Position numbers and translations under genes: made by a program
NCBI RefSeq assembly: GCF_050948175.1
Contig: NC_135197.1
Coordinates: forward strand, 7,706,501-7,770,500
Reading direction: 5' to 3'
From: Xylocopa sonorina
Taxonomy: Eukaryota; Arthropoda; Insecta; Hymenoptera; Apidae
DNA length: 64,000 nt
Part shown: in pieces, positions 12,869-24,028 of the stretch
Numbering within the stretch: the stretch's first letter is position 1
How the letters are laid out: the number at the start of each line of letters is the position of its first letter
The notes under the pieces: model-generated
What the model was told of the DNA's origin: nothing
The model's input: only the letters and a program-made list of their open reading frames with translations
Database searches by the model: none

Positions 12869-15800
12869 TTAGTTTACTTCTGAAGGTGCCGCTGGTAGAA
12901 CATGAACTTGCTGTGCTTTACTAGCATTGTAAACTTGGCCAGGACTGAATGGTTCTAGTCTTGAACTAGAAGCTATTTCACTTTTACGAATCGTATCTTA
13001 AAAAAGTTAATTAATGTTAGCAATATGAATGGATGGAGATATAAAATAAATTACGTTAAGATTTAAGGGACATAACATTCAAATAAAGAACAAGGAACAA
13101 GGTGTCTCCAACATTTCAAACTTTTTCAAAAATTAAAATGCTTACCACTTTTAGACTCGGGTGCTGGAATATATCGAGACAATCTAACAACGGGAAGAGG
13201 TAAATAACCGCTGGTTAATGGCATCACGTCTAATGTGACTCTTTGTTTTTTTAATACTTCCAAAGACACAATACCAGCAGTACGACCACATACAGCCCAC
13301 ATAGCTTGATCGGCAAGAACCTCATACATTAATTGTGGTGAAGGATTTGGATTAGGAGTAGGTAACATACGTGTTACTGTGAGATAAAGATGGCACATGC
13401 TACCAGCACGACAAAATTCACCTCCATTTCCAGCTGGTTCAACTTTTGAAGACACTGTAAATAAAGTCTGGAAAATGATATTATAAATAGAAACTCACCT
13501 TTTCAAAATATTTGTTTTAAATAAATTTTTATATTTTACATTTTTTATCGCAATTGAATTATTGATAAAGAGAATTTTTACAGAAGTTAATTATAAAATA
13601 CAGATTTTTACTAACTTATATCCAATAAACGAAAAGCTTAAGAAGTAATTTATACCCTTACCACATAATCTGTAATGTCAAAATAACATCTATAAAGACT
13701 AGATGCTTCTTCCATTCTTTGTAATGTGTGTATTTGTAGTGGGTCATCGTTGGTATGCAAATCGTTAAATTCTTCAGTATCACTGATTGGTATGTATTTT
13801 ACACGAAAATCAGTCTTTATTGGCATCAGAGACTTCTCATCTTTACCAATTTCAAGTTCCCACATAAATGATACATTTATTCCATTACCTATTACTAGCC
13901 TCTGGCCGGCAATAGGATTTAAACTTTTAAAATTAACATCTATTGATGTTACTGTCATTAATTCTGGTTCAATTAGTTGTAGAAGTTGACTTGTTAATCC
14001 TGTCACAATTATTTGAAGAAATTTTCTTTGTTTTGCTGTGTGAAGTTTCATATTGGACATAAGTGGTGGGCCAAAATGCAAAAGTATGCTTTCTTCTGAA
14101 CCCCATGGACATTGAACATTCAACTACAATATTGATAATCATCAATATTTAAAAATTTTTGCTCCCTTTTCATATACCTATTATTTTCAACTAATAAAGC
14201 ATATAAAATAAATGAGAAATATACCTTGTGTTCCATTGATAATGCATCTTTCTTTGGTGGTAATTCGGCTAAAACTTTAAATTTTAATCGTATTGTTTGA
14301 AATGGTTCACAAAGTGGCAGTGGTATTTCTAATTCTTTAGACATTGCTCCTGTTGAATTATCCATTTGTATTACTAATCCTCTAGATGTACGTAATTTAA
14401 GTTTCATTTCTTTTGTTATTTTTATACTCCCACTCATAATAATCAAATCGACGTTTTGAATAAGGCCTGCCAATAAATCTCTACCACATTTTAACGAAAT
14501 CGTAGGTTGGGTTTTAGCTACTTCGTAGCATAATCGAGGATTTAAAAAGGCCGATAAAAATTCTAATTTTTCCTCAATAACCAACGACAGTTGGCCGACT
14601 TTATAGAAACCAGGTTGATCGACGCGTCTGGTTAACGTGAATGTATTTGTACCTGGTTTTACAATAAATTCGTTACATGATAATGCTTTACTAAAATCAC
14701 CTTTTGCATTAACAGATGGTTTTCTATGTTTTGTACTGTCAGAACGTCTTACGACAGGTTTAGTATTTCTATGCACCACACTAGCAGATCCAAGACTTTT
14801 GTCTTCTTTATAATCTAAATACGAATGTACTTGTAATTGAAGTAAACTTGGATCAAACGGTTTCATATCTTCTAAAGTACATTTTGATAATAAAGGAATT
14901 GATGGTTCAGGTGGTAGTTTTGAACCCTTTTTCTTATTAGATAATAGGGGTTTTTGAATTTCTTCAACAGATATAGAAGCTTTAGTACATTTCACTTCTC
15001 TAGGAAATAAACTTTGCATACATATCTCAATATTGACAACGCAATCTTGCACTACTTTATCCATCACTTTAACTTCCATACTGAGTATCACAAAAGCACA
15101 TCCAAGTTCAATGAGTAATGGTTCTGGTGATGAGATCATTTTCATGTACCCAAACATTTCTTCAAAGTATGTATTACGGACAGTGATGTGCAGTACATCT
15201 AAACTAGCAATAGAGGCACAGACTTTCGTGTATTTCTCAACATCATCCATTCTTTTATAACATTGCGCCAATTCAAGTTGAGTTTGTGCTGCTAAGTGAT
15301 TCCAACCTTCACTACTGTAAGTTTTCAAAGCATCTGACAAAAATGCCACTGCTTTTTGGTTCTCGCCAAGTTCGCTATAAAATTGTGCTAGTTCTTTCCC
15401 TATTAGTCTGGCTGATCGAATCCGACCTACATGCTTATAAGTACCCATAGCTAATTCTGCATGTTCAAGATATTGTTTCTTAAATGCCTCTTTTGACGAA
15501 AGCGCCTCTTTCAATTTATCGGTAGGTGTTAATTTTCCTTCTATCTGAGGCTCAGAATCGCCCATACCAGCAATAAGATAAACAACTGTATGCAGTTGTT
15601 CACTAGAAGGTTCACTTCCAGGCATTAAACCACATAATTTCCCTAAATTTCCCAGCTGTAATAGATTCAAATCAAGTTTTTAATTACTAAAGGTATTGTC
15701 TCCTACTATTAATTTTTAGTAACCTTTGTAATAAAATTATTCACATACAAACACAATAACAACTTACTTTATCCCTAGCAAGAGCCCATAGACTGGCTGT

Positions 15801-17876
15801 ATGTAAAGAGCAGAGGTCTAGTTGTTGATTATTATCAATATTATGGGATGATAATTGACAGGCTTGCAATACCTCTAATGCACAAAGAAAAGACCAACAT
15901 TCAATGGATCCTTCAGGTCGTTGAACTTCTAATATACGTAGTTCGCTTAATGTGTTATGAACAAATGATAAGCACCTTTGCGCAACCTAAATTACAGTTA
16001 TTATACATATCAGTATTGACAGCAAAAACTTCAGACAAAACTTTTTGTAATCAAAATAGAAATTCGATGATTACAAACCTCCCACGGTTTGTTAAGCGCT
16101 AGTAACATGGCACACTGTCTACTGAATAAATAACTTCTAAGATCTAATAATGATGCTTTACATTCAGCCAAAAGATGTCTTAAATGATGATTTGTACCAT
16201 TGCTTAAATTAACACCACCCCAATTATTCAAAGGAGTTTGAAATAGATTTAACCAAATTGGTGTATCTACAAATTTTGTTCATAATATATTAATTTTTAT
16301 AACTTTCAAACAACGTATAAGGAAATAAAATAAAAATATCATACCTCCTAAGTTTGAATTAAGCACAAATTGTGTAAAAAGAGCATCTAATTCATCATAT
16401 TGCACTAATGCTTCATCGTACAATCCTAACATTTGCAGAACAAATGCAAGTTCTTCCTGAAAAAAGTAAACTTTGTTTAAAAACTATATATTATATTATT
16501 AACATGTAATACACTAACATCTAAAAAAGCAGATACATATACAAAGATAATGGTTAAAATTATGGATTTTAATTTACCTGTAATAAAAAGTAGTGACAAA
16601 AATTCCAAGTTGGATGATTTCTACTTTCTCTTTGTTCCCTAATAACATCTTCAAAGTGACATAGTCTTTTATCATATGCAACAAGCATTAAATAACGAAT
16701 GCGAACAATTAAACTTCTCCATGATTCAGCTGAACGCATCTCTGATTTTATTGGATTTATTACAGCACAACATCTATATAAAATACAACATATAAGATAT
16801 AACAGAGCTGCATATAAGAGTATTTAAACTTATCAAACATTTATTAATTAATTATTACTTCACCTATCACCATTTCTGGCAGCAAAATCACTGCGAATTT
16901 TATCTAGAACCGTTGTTCTAGGTAATAACTTATTAGTCTTTTTTATATCATAAGTTTCTACTATAACAATCATCCACTCATGAATGTGATATTCTCCTAA
17001 TGTTTTTAACCACCTATCTATATCCTCCCTGACACTTGCTTTGTAAGTATCTATGTCCTGTAATCTCAATATGTACAATCAGAAAAATATGAAACAAATA
17101 TATAAACTTAATGTATTTATAAACTGTTTGATAAGTAGACTATTAATCTACTTACAGAACATTCAGTCCAATAGATATGGAATATTGGTTGTTTTATCAA
17201 ATGCCAATCTTCCTCAGTTGGCAAAATATCCTTTGTGAAGGGCACAAAAGTTGCCCCAAGTTTGACTTGCTTAACTGGTCTGCTAAATGATCTACGCCAT
17301 TCCGCCATATCAGCAGGTATGGCTTGAACCAAACTGTTCTCCAATGTAGAAAATAATTTGTCATCTCCTGCATCTATAGTGGAGAAATCAAAAGAGCAGT
17401 GGATGTTAAACGATTGTAAATGAAAAATTATTTTTACAATATAGTACTTCATAGATGCAATTAATTGATAGGTTTTTATGCAATACACTTGATACGAACA
17501 AAACAAAACTAAAACGATTTAAAGAAAAGTAAGAACGTTAACCTATTTAAAATAACATATGTTCGTCAAGAATGAATACTGACTGTTTAAAAAATTATAA
17601 TTACAAAAGAAATTATTACTATATGTTAAACAGCTTTAAAAAATATCACATCATATCTCGAATAATTCCAATTGAAGAAGAAAAAAGAAACATCATGAAG
17701 ATTGACAGTTCATTGAGGGCGTAAATAACAATGCTTAACAATAATGTCATCGCAGATAAGAGGTTAAATAAATTAATGTTTTAATTAATGAACTTACACG
17801 TAATAATTGGTTTGATATCCATAAAGTTATTCAATCTACGTTCACCACCCAAAGACGACTCCCCATTGCAATTCAT
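12869..17876 (-). CDS. TRAPPC10: Trafficking protein particle complex subunit 10
   Basis: Subunit of the TRAPPII tethering and GEF complex, which acts on Rab GTPases at the Golgi (family knowledge). Exons in coding order: 17798-17876, 17156-17373, 16864-17057, 16578-16773, 16345-16456, 16079-16266, 15768-15986, 14225-15655, 13662-14123, 13146-13467 and 12869-12996. All phases agree and give 1182 residues, close to the roughly 1250 of animal TRAPPC10. The N-terminal part carries WRRSFSRPVKQVKLGATFVP and WTECSDIDTYKASVREDI, typical of this subunit. A helical-repeat middle follows, and the C-terminal region is rich in beta strands. It starts at the ATG in MNCNGESS. It is head-to-head with Gdown1 across about 1.1 kb. 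Confidence 0.93.
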
Positions 17877-18971
17877 TTCTAAAGATCGGCAGTTGCTTCG
17901 CGAACTTGCTTTCAATCATTACAACTTTACGTCACTTTTATTACTTTATACAAAAATTATTTTTTAATTCCTATTTATATAAAATATCCTATAATTGAAT
18001 TATCTTTTTCCAAACTAAATCAAGGACGACAACCTCATTCCTCGCAAATAGATAAAAATTGAACATAATATAATAAATTGAACATTTTATTCCAATTCTT
18101 CGGATAAATCCTATTGAGGTTGGAATTGAAATCTTGGTTTGACCCACGAACAAGGCATAATATAGATCTATCGTCCTATGTAAATTTACACCACACGATC
18201 CGTAACCTAGGTTAGCATTTTCATGTCACATCCGACATTATCGATTTAGTGTTGAAGAAGACAGCGCTACAGTGATACATTAAAATAGTACGAAGGATCT
18301 AGAGTTCTTAAATCCCGAAATAAAAATGCATCGGGTGACTGATCTATTCTATGCATCGTTGCTGCCTCAACTTACAACCTCTATAATTCAAACTAAAAGT
18401 TTTTATAAGGATTTCAGTCAACAACAAAGTTTTGTTTATATGTATTTAGATCTGCCCTATTCCACATTTGTATTTTAACACGTGCAGTAACAATAGTTTT
18501 AAAGATTTCGGTATCGCGTATTTAACTTGTACATATATGTTTTGTTTGCTTCGATCTTCTGTTGGTTGAAAATGAAAATGTGTTCTATTTTACTTAGTCT
18601 CTCTACATATAGCATAAATTTATAATTGTGAGAAATATGTAACGAAAATTTTACTCATAGTTGCAAGAAAGAGTATAATATTTTTATTATTTAATATTTA
18701 TCAAAGTGCATAATGTTTCTATCCACCCAATTATATTTCAATACAATTGTGGGTTATTTTTTTTGTGGCTAATATAATATGTAACTTATATTTTTAATAT
18801 TATAACTACAAAAGTTTGTCTATCTATATGTGTGAAAATAGTAATGTATCTTCTGACTCCAAATGTATTTATCAACTGGCTGTACTACAAGTTTAAATAT
18901 TGTACATTCTGTTGAAAAGTTCATTTTCAAGTTCATTTAATGTGAAAGAAATAAAGGCATTAAAAAGACAA
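17877..18971. promoter_or_regulatory. Divergent intergenic region, TRAPPC10 / Gdown1
   Basis: About 1.1 kb separates the two start codons and must hold both 5' leaders and promoters. It is AT-rich with a slightly GC-richer part around 18,130-18,330. No TATA box or motif stands out. Confidence 0.5.
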
Positions 18972-20167
18972 ATGTATCCAAAGAAAATAATTAATAAAAT
19001 ACCAGGTGATCTGCCATCCCCTCCTAAAAAAGAAAATCAAGGATATATCGAAGATTTGGGAAGAAAATCAAAACTTGAATTAGAAGAATTATTGCAAAGA
19101 CAAGATAAAATTCTTAGTAATAAGTAGGTATGGGTTGATGTATAGATTATGTTATTAGACTTTGTTTTCATAACACAAATTTTTCCAGAGCATTCATCTC
19201 TAAACTGCCAGACAAAGGAGAAAAGATTACAGTGTTTAGAGATAAGTTATTAAAAGAATTAGAGCATAGAGATGAAGTTGAAAAAGCAGCTAATCTTTTG
19301 TCACGATTGAATTTAGCATCCGAAGGTAAAGCTGCTATGAATGAATTGGAATGGACGGGTAAATATAATGAAGTAAAAACGACTACTAAATTTGTACAAC
19401 TAGATAGTGATGATGAAGAAGACCCGTTGAAAATATTAGCGCAAGTTAGTTTTATATTACATTGAACTATATCATGTCTTCCATAACTTCACTCTTTATA
19501 CATGTTGTTTGTTGTTATTAGCCTACAGGATCTGGCGTTCATAAAAAGAAAGTAATACATTTACAACCAGAGGAAAGCTTAATTAAGCCAGAAGACTTAG
19601 AGGAAATAGAATCTTTTAAAAGAGAACCTGTTGAACATATTACATACATCGTCAACAAAATTGAAAAACCTTTAGAGAAAAAAAATAAGGAACCATTTAA
19701 ACCATATAAAACAACTAAGTCTAATGTTCATGATCCAGAAAAAGAAAAGCAAAGGAAACAAAATAAACATTGGGAAGTTACAGCAGCAACACCTCCACTT
19801 ATAGTTCATGGCGCAGTGAAGACTATAAACTTAAACGAATCATTGAAATTACAAATAGAACAAGCTGAAAAACTACAAGTATTAATTTCGTATATTTTTT
19901 AAATATTACCCTAATAATAATTGTTCTAATAAACATTATGTTGTGTTATAGGAAATTCAAGCTAAACATGCAGCAGAAAGATTAGCTGAACAACTTGGTT
20001 TACACAATATTGGTCCACTACCTGAAAATGTAGGTAATTATCGTCTACAAGACGAAAAAGAGACTAGTTCGTCTTCTGAAGATGAAGAAGAAAACGAAGT
20101 ACACGACGAAGAAGATAATGATAAAGCAGGAACTGTTGTTTTTACAGTAGATAGTATAGAACATTAA
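18972..20167 (+). CDS. POLR2M: Gdown1 (DNA-directed RNA polymerase II subunit M, GRINL1A family)
   Basis: Gdown1 binds RNA polymerase II, restrains TFIIF and terminator access and makes the polymerase dependent on Mediator (family knowledge). Exons 18972-19123, 19189-19444, 19522-19878 and 19952-20167 give 326 residues. The diagnostic block spans the first splice: LEELLQRQDKILSNK joins to AFISKLPDKGEKI, matching the GRINL1A signature. The C-terminus is acidic (SSSSEDEEENEVHDEEDND). The ATG chosen is the first in an otherwise ATG-free open frame reaching back to about 18,900, so an upstream coding exon cannot be excluded. A poly(A) signal lies at 20,213-20,218. It converges on RpL13A. Confidence 0.85.
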
Positions 20168-20381
20168 CTTAATATCAACCACATATAATTTTGAACATTC
20201 TGTAAATATGTTAATAAATTGATAAACTTTGTAAAAAATTATAATTGTTTTTTTATGTGGGGTTGTTGTGTATTATTATAATAATAAATATTTAAAAATG
20301 ATCAAATTCGCTATGCACTTAAATTAAAAGATTCTGATAGTAAAAGGTTTATGGAACTTTATTATTTTTACAATTTTTATA
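20168..20381. terminator. Convergent 3' ends with separate poly(A) signals
   Basis: Only 214 bases separate the stop codons of Gdown1 (+) and RpL13A (-). AATAAA at 20,213-20,218 serves the plus strand, and TTTATT at 20,358-20,363 (AATAAA on the minus strand) lies about 20 bases past the RpL13A stop. Placed this way, the two short 3' UTRs need not overlap. Confidence 0.6.
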
Positions 20382-21999
20382 TTAATTGTATCCAAAATTA
20401 TTAATAATGGCTGTGTAAGGTGCTGTAGCCTTGGAAACGGTTTGCCCAGCTTGCTTGGTAAGTTTCTGGAATAATAAAAAAATATGTAAGAAAGAAATCT
20501 GTTGATGTAATTTATACTTTCAATATTTTTGAATATACCTTGAGTTTGTCTCTCTTTTGAACCTCCAAAATTGATCTGACGCGTCTCTTATTTTCCAGTG
20601 TGCGTACCACAGCCTTGTATTTCCATCCAACTTCATGAGACAACCTACCTACATGACAATACTAAAAAAAAATTGATATTAGTAATATCCACATCTTTTT
20701 GTACATCCAACATGTATTTCTGAAATGTTTACTCAGTTAAATATCACATCAAAAATTATATTCAGGCGCAAATTACCAAACATCATTGTAGTGAAGTAAG
20801 CTATTACAAAGTTACATTTTTTCATTAAAAATTAATGTTTTACTTTACCTTTCTACCAGGTTTAAGACACATAACTCTCATAGCACCTGGTACAACAACA
20901 CGTTTCCTGTGATCATATGGTGGTGGACAACCTTCATAAATTTTTAACCGTCTGAGAGCATCCTTTCCCCTTTGTGTTTTGTGTGGGATCATTCCTGCAA
21001 ATTAAATAGTATTTTTAAGATTTGCAACATGTAAATTGCAAGTCTTTCAACATTCTGTAACAATCTCATATAAAATGTGTTTTTCATTATGTTATCAAAT
21101 AATGTAGGTAAGATAAATACATAATCATTGATTACTAACAAAATATGGAATACTATATAGATAACCAACATTTGAACATACCACGAACTGTTTTCCAAAG
21201 TATTTTACTAGGTGCACGGAAATGAAAGGGTCCACGAGCTGGATTTACATTACACCTCTTGCGTAAGAATGACATAAACTTCAATTTATTCCTAAAATAA
21301 AAGTTACGTATAAAATAAGCTGTAATATCTCATATGAAAATTTAATATTCATTCCTACTGACCTGAAGAAATTACCAGAGATATTAAGTTGTTCGCTACG
21401 AACAACAATTACTTTATTGCCTTGCAGGATCGTTTTGGCAATAATTGCTGCCAAACGACCGAGTAGATGGCCACGGCCATCAATTAATATTGGCTAGAAA
21501 CATATACATTTATAATAACTTTCTTTCTATTACACATGAACATAAATTACAGGAAAAAGTATTAATACCACATTTTATGCATATATGTATAAATATTTCT
21601 CATAGTAAGTTTCACTTAACAAACATACCTACATACGATTACTTATAACAAATAACACGTGTCAATTAACAGAATTAACATACAAATTAATTATTCCTTT
21701 TAATATTACAAAGGAAGTATTATTTTTATACCGAAAAGTAATGAAATATTGAATTTGTATTATTTAAGGTATAAAAACAACAAGATCCGATTGTAGGAAA
21801 CACGTGTACACGACATAGAAAACCGTGCAATAAATGATATACTTTCAAAAAATTTACACTAATAAATTGAAGAAACTGGTTATTAAACTCTTCTGCATAG
21901 TATACAGATTGGAATAAACATATTTTATACTATAAACTACTTTATACATCTTCAAATAATAAAACGTAACGTTGATACCTTATTACTGAAGCCAGTCAT
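20382..21999 (-). CDS. RpL13A: 60S ribosomal protein L13a
   Basis: Large-subunit ribosomal protein (uL13 family). Exons in coding order: 21979-21999, 21363-21493, 21182-21291, 20849-20994, 20539-20661 and 20382-20465. They give 204 residues, against about 205 in flies. The first exon encodes only MTGFSNK. Diagnostic blocks follow: DGRGHLLGRLAA, LRKRCNVNPARGPFHFRAPS, GMIPHKTQRGKDAL and GRLSHEVGW. The ATG follows a TOP-like CTTTTCCGG by about 20 bases, as expected for a ribosomal-protein gene. Intron 4 carries a box C/D snoRNA. The gene is head-to-head with COPS9. Confidence 0.97.
20728..20792 (-). ncRNA. Box C/D snoRNA in RpL13A intron 4, predicted 18S guide
   Basis: On the minus strand, in host-gene orientation, the order is box C (ATGATGT, 20,780-20,786), a guide, box D' (CTGA, 20,762-20,765), C' (TGATG, 20,747-20,751) and box D (CTGA, 20,733-20,736). 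The 12 nt upstream of D' are complementary to GCGCAAATTACC (plus strand 20,766-20,777), a universally conserved 18S rRNA segment. By the D+5 rule the target is the A directly after GCGC, which I recall as equivalent to human 18S A468 and yeast A420. The last base of box C deviates from RUGAUGA, and the terminal stem I can draw is only about 3 bp. Ends are approximate. Confidence 0.75.
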
Positions 22000-22011
22000 T
22001 TTGTCACCGTA

Positions 22012-22020
22012 CCGGAAAAG
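22012..22020 (-). promoter_or_regulatory. TOP-like transcription start of RpL13A
   Basis: On the minus strand CTTTTCCGG occurs about 12 bases before the RpL13A ATG. A pyrimidine tract of this kind at the cap site is typical of ribosomal-protein mRNAs and implies a 5' leader of about 20 nt. The start site is inferred, not measured. Confidence 0.5.
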
Positions 22021-22502
22021 GATCCATGAACGTTGAAAAGTATGCGACCTCTTACCGGAAGATATTGTAACGTAGCTCACAGTGCCTCCAACATTACATT
22101 TGTTCCTAAAAATAAAACGATTATTATTTGTTAAGAAATTATTAATGTAACGTTATAATTATTTGTTTTTCATGTTACTGAATAAAAAGATATAACGCGT
22201 GTTATATTTATTACTTCACATAAAGATACTAAATATACATATAATCAGATATATGGATTTTGCTTCTTCTGGAACATACGAAACATGGTGACTACCGTAT
22301 TTATCGAATGATAAATGGCTTTAGCTAGTAACATCAAAAAGTTTCATTTGAAATATTCGACTGCATTCAGTTACTCTAGATAGCACTACTCTCAGAAAAC
22401 AGATCGTTGTGCGTGTAGTTTGTTGTGATACATTTGTTGCAAAACACAATAATTATATAAAGTATTTAACAAATTATTCGCGTAATTCAAAATCTTGATA
22501 AG
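22021..22502. promoter_or_regulatory. Bidirectional promoter region, RpL13A / COPS9
   Basis: About 480 bases separate the two divergent genes. A GC-richer block at about 22,020-22,100 sits next to RpL13A. The rest is AT-rich, and the COPS9 leader probably begins around 22,380-22,440. No TATA box stands out. Confidence 0.5.
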
Positions 22503-22873
22503 ATGAAACCTACGCTGGTAGCAGATGAAATGTTTCCCGAAGGTGCTGGGTCTTACATTGAATTGGAAGAGGTGCGTATTAATTTGCTAAGGTTATGTTT
22601 GTTTTGAAACAAATTGGTATTAATAGTTTATAACATATATAAACAAAAATTAACGCATTGATAAAATTACATACTAGTAAAATTGTTATAGGTCGGTGGT
22701 AGTCGATTATTAGTTGACCTAACTGCAAGTGAAAAAGCAGTTCATGCGGATTTTTTCAATGGTAAGTAAACATAACGTTCAGTCACAAAATAATTATTGC
22801 TAAATAACATTAAACTTATAAATAATTATTTTCAGATTTTGATGATCTCTATGATGATGATGATCTTGAATAA
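22503..22873 (+). CDS. COPS9: COP9 signalosome subunit 9 (CSNAP)
   Basis: The smallest subunit of the COP9 signalosome, which removes NEDD8 from cullins (family knowledge). Exons 22503-22571, 22692-22761 and 22836-22873 give 58 residues, the family's usual size. The sequence is highly characteristic: MKPTLVADEMFPEGAGSYIE at the start, ASEKAVHADFFNDFDDLYDD toward the end, then an acidic tail. The phenylalanine- and aspartate-rich C-terminus is the part that docks into the complex. It is easily missed by ORF finders because the exons are so short. Confidence 0.95.
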
Positions 22874-24028
22874 AAATTTAGTAGTTCTTTCAAAATCAGC
22901 ACTTTTTGTGATTATAAAAAGAGAAAGAATCTTTCAAATATGGTAATTATACATTATGTTCCATAAATTTTATATTACTTTTAGCACAAAAGTTGAAGTA
23001 CAGAAACATGAAATAGATTCTCATTTATAATTTTATAGAATTAATTTATCTTTTTCTTTTATTCAAATTGATTAAACAACAATAACAGATTTTCAATTAA
23101 TATAATGCACGTAAATGTATGTAATCTTTACAAATAATTATAAAACAAATTAAAATAATGCTTCATAATATATATTTATAAATTATATTCTGTTACAATT
23201 AAAGCCTAAGCAAAAATTTCTGTCGGATAAAAAAAAGCAGTTAAACATATAAAGGTAGAGAATTCGATATACACAGTGTGTTAACATTATTACAATTTAT
23301 TATTTTTAGTTTCGAAATTGAATTTGACGTGCGCCCATATCCAGAATACCTTTCATCCTGGTACATTAGCACGGGCGGATATTAATTATAAACGTGCCAT
23401 AAGAAAATGAGTACTGGTCATAATGTCTCGTACACATTAATATCGATATCATTGTAAAGATTATAATTTACAATACATAGATGCTAGTCATATAAACCTG
23501 TTAAGATGATGCACAATTCAAATAGCACCCCGGGTTTCAGTCGCGCCGCATAATCATGGATCCTGTCGATCGTCATGCATCGAGAGTCTCCTTTTTCAGA
23601 CGAGACGGTCTGAAGCTTTTAGAGTTTTATCCCTACACGATTTGTTACTTGTTTCTTTTTTTTATGTGTGTGTGTGTGTATGTGTGTGTGTGTGTGTGTT
23701 TCTCCTTGGCCCCAATCGACATTTAATTCACTTTTTGACCATCCCTCATTTCACATTAACAGACGTTTATCAACAGTAGCAACGAGATTCCATTTTTAAG
23801 AGGACCTCGATTACCACTAATTGTTCGCATCTTGACTGCGGATAAGAATGACATTTTTGAGAGCGATATCGATGACGACCATGTCGAGTACACTGCTAAC
23901 AGTGACGAGTATCCTATAAAATAAAAATACTTTGTTGCTTGAGTTGAATCATTTTTATCGATAGACTTTACAAATACCTTTGTGCAATACTCACCCTGAG
24001 TCCAGCCCCGAGAAAATCGTTCGGAGTG
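22874..24028. other. Convergent 3' region of COPS9 and Dp
   Basis: No coding signal. It holds the AT-rich COPS9 3' UTR, an interrupted TG microsatellite at about 23,665-23,700 and a GC-richer patch at about 23,520-23,640 that probably belongs to the long Dp 3' UTR. Transcript ends cannot be fixed from sequence. Confidence 0.5.
23665..23700. repeat. TG dinucleotide microsatellite
   Basis: An almost uninterrupted run of TG units with one TATG break, in the probable 3' UTR of Dp. Confidence 0.9.

Noticed and set aside
20466..21978. Further snoRNAs in the other RpL13A introns
   Set aside because: I looked for paired C and D boxes on the host strand in introns 1, 2, 3 and 5 and found none in a sensible arrangement.
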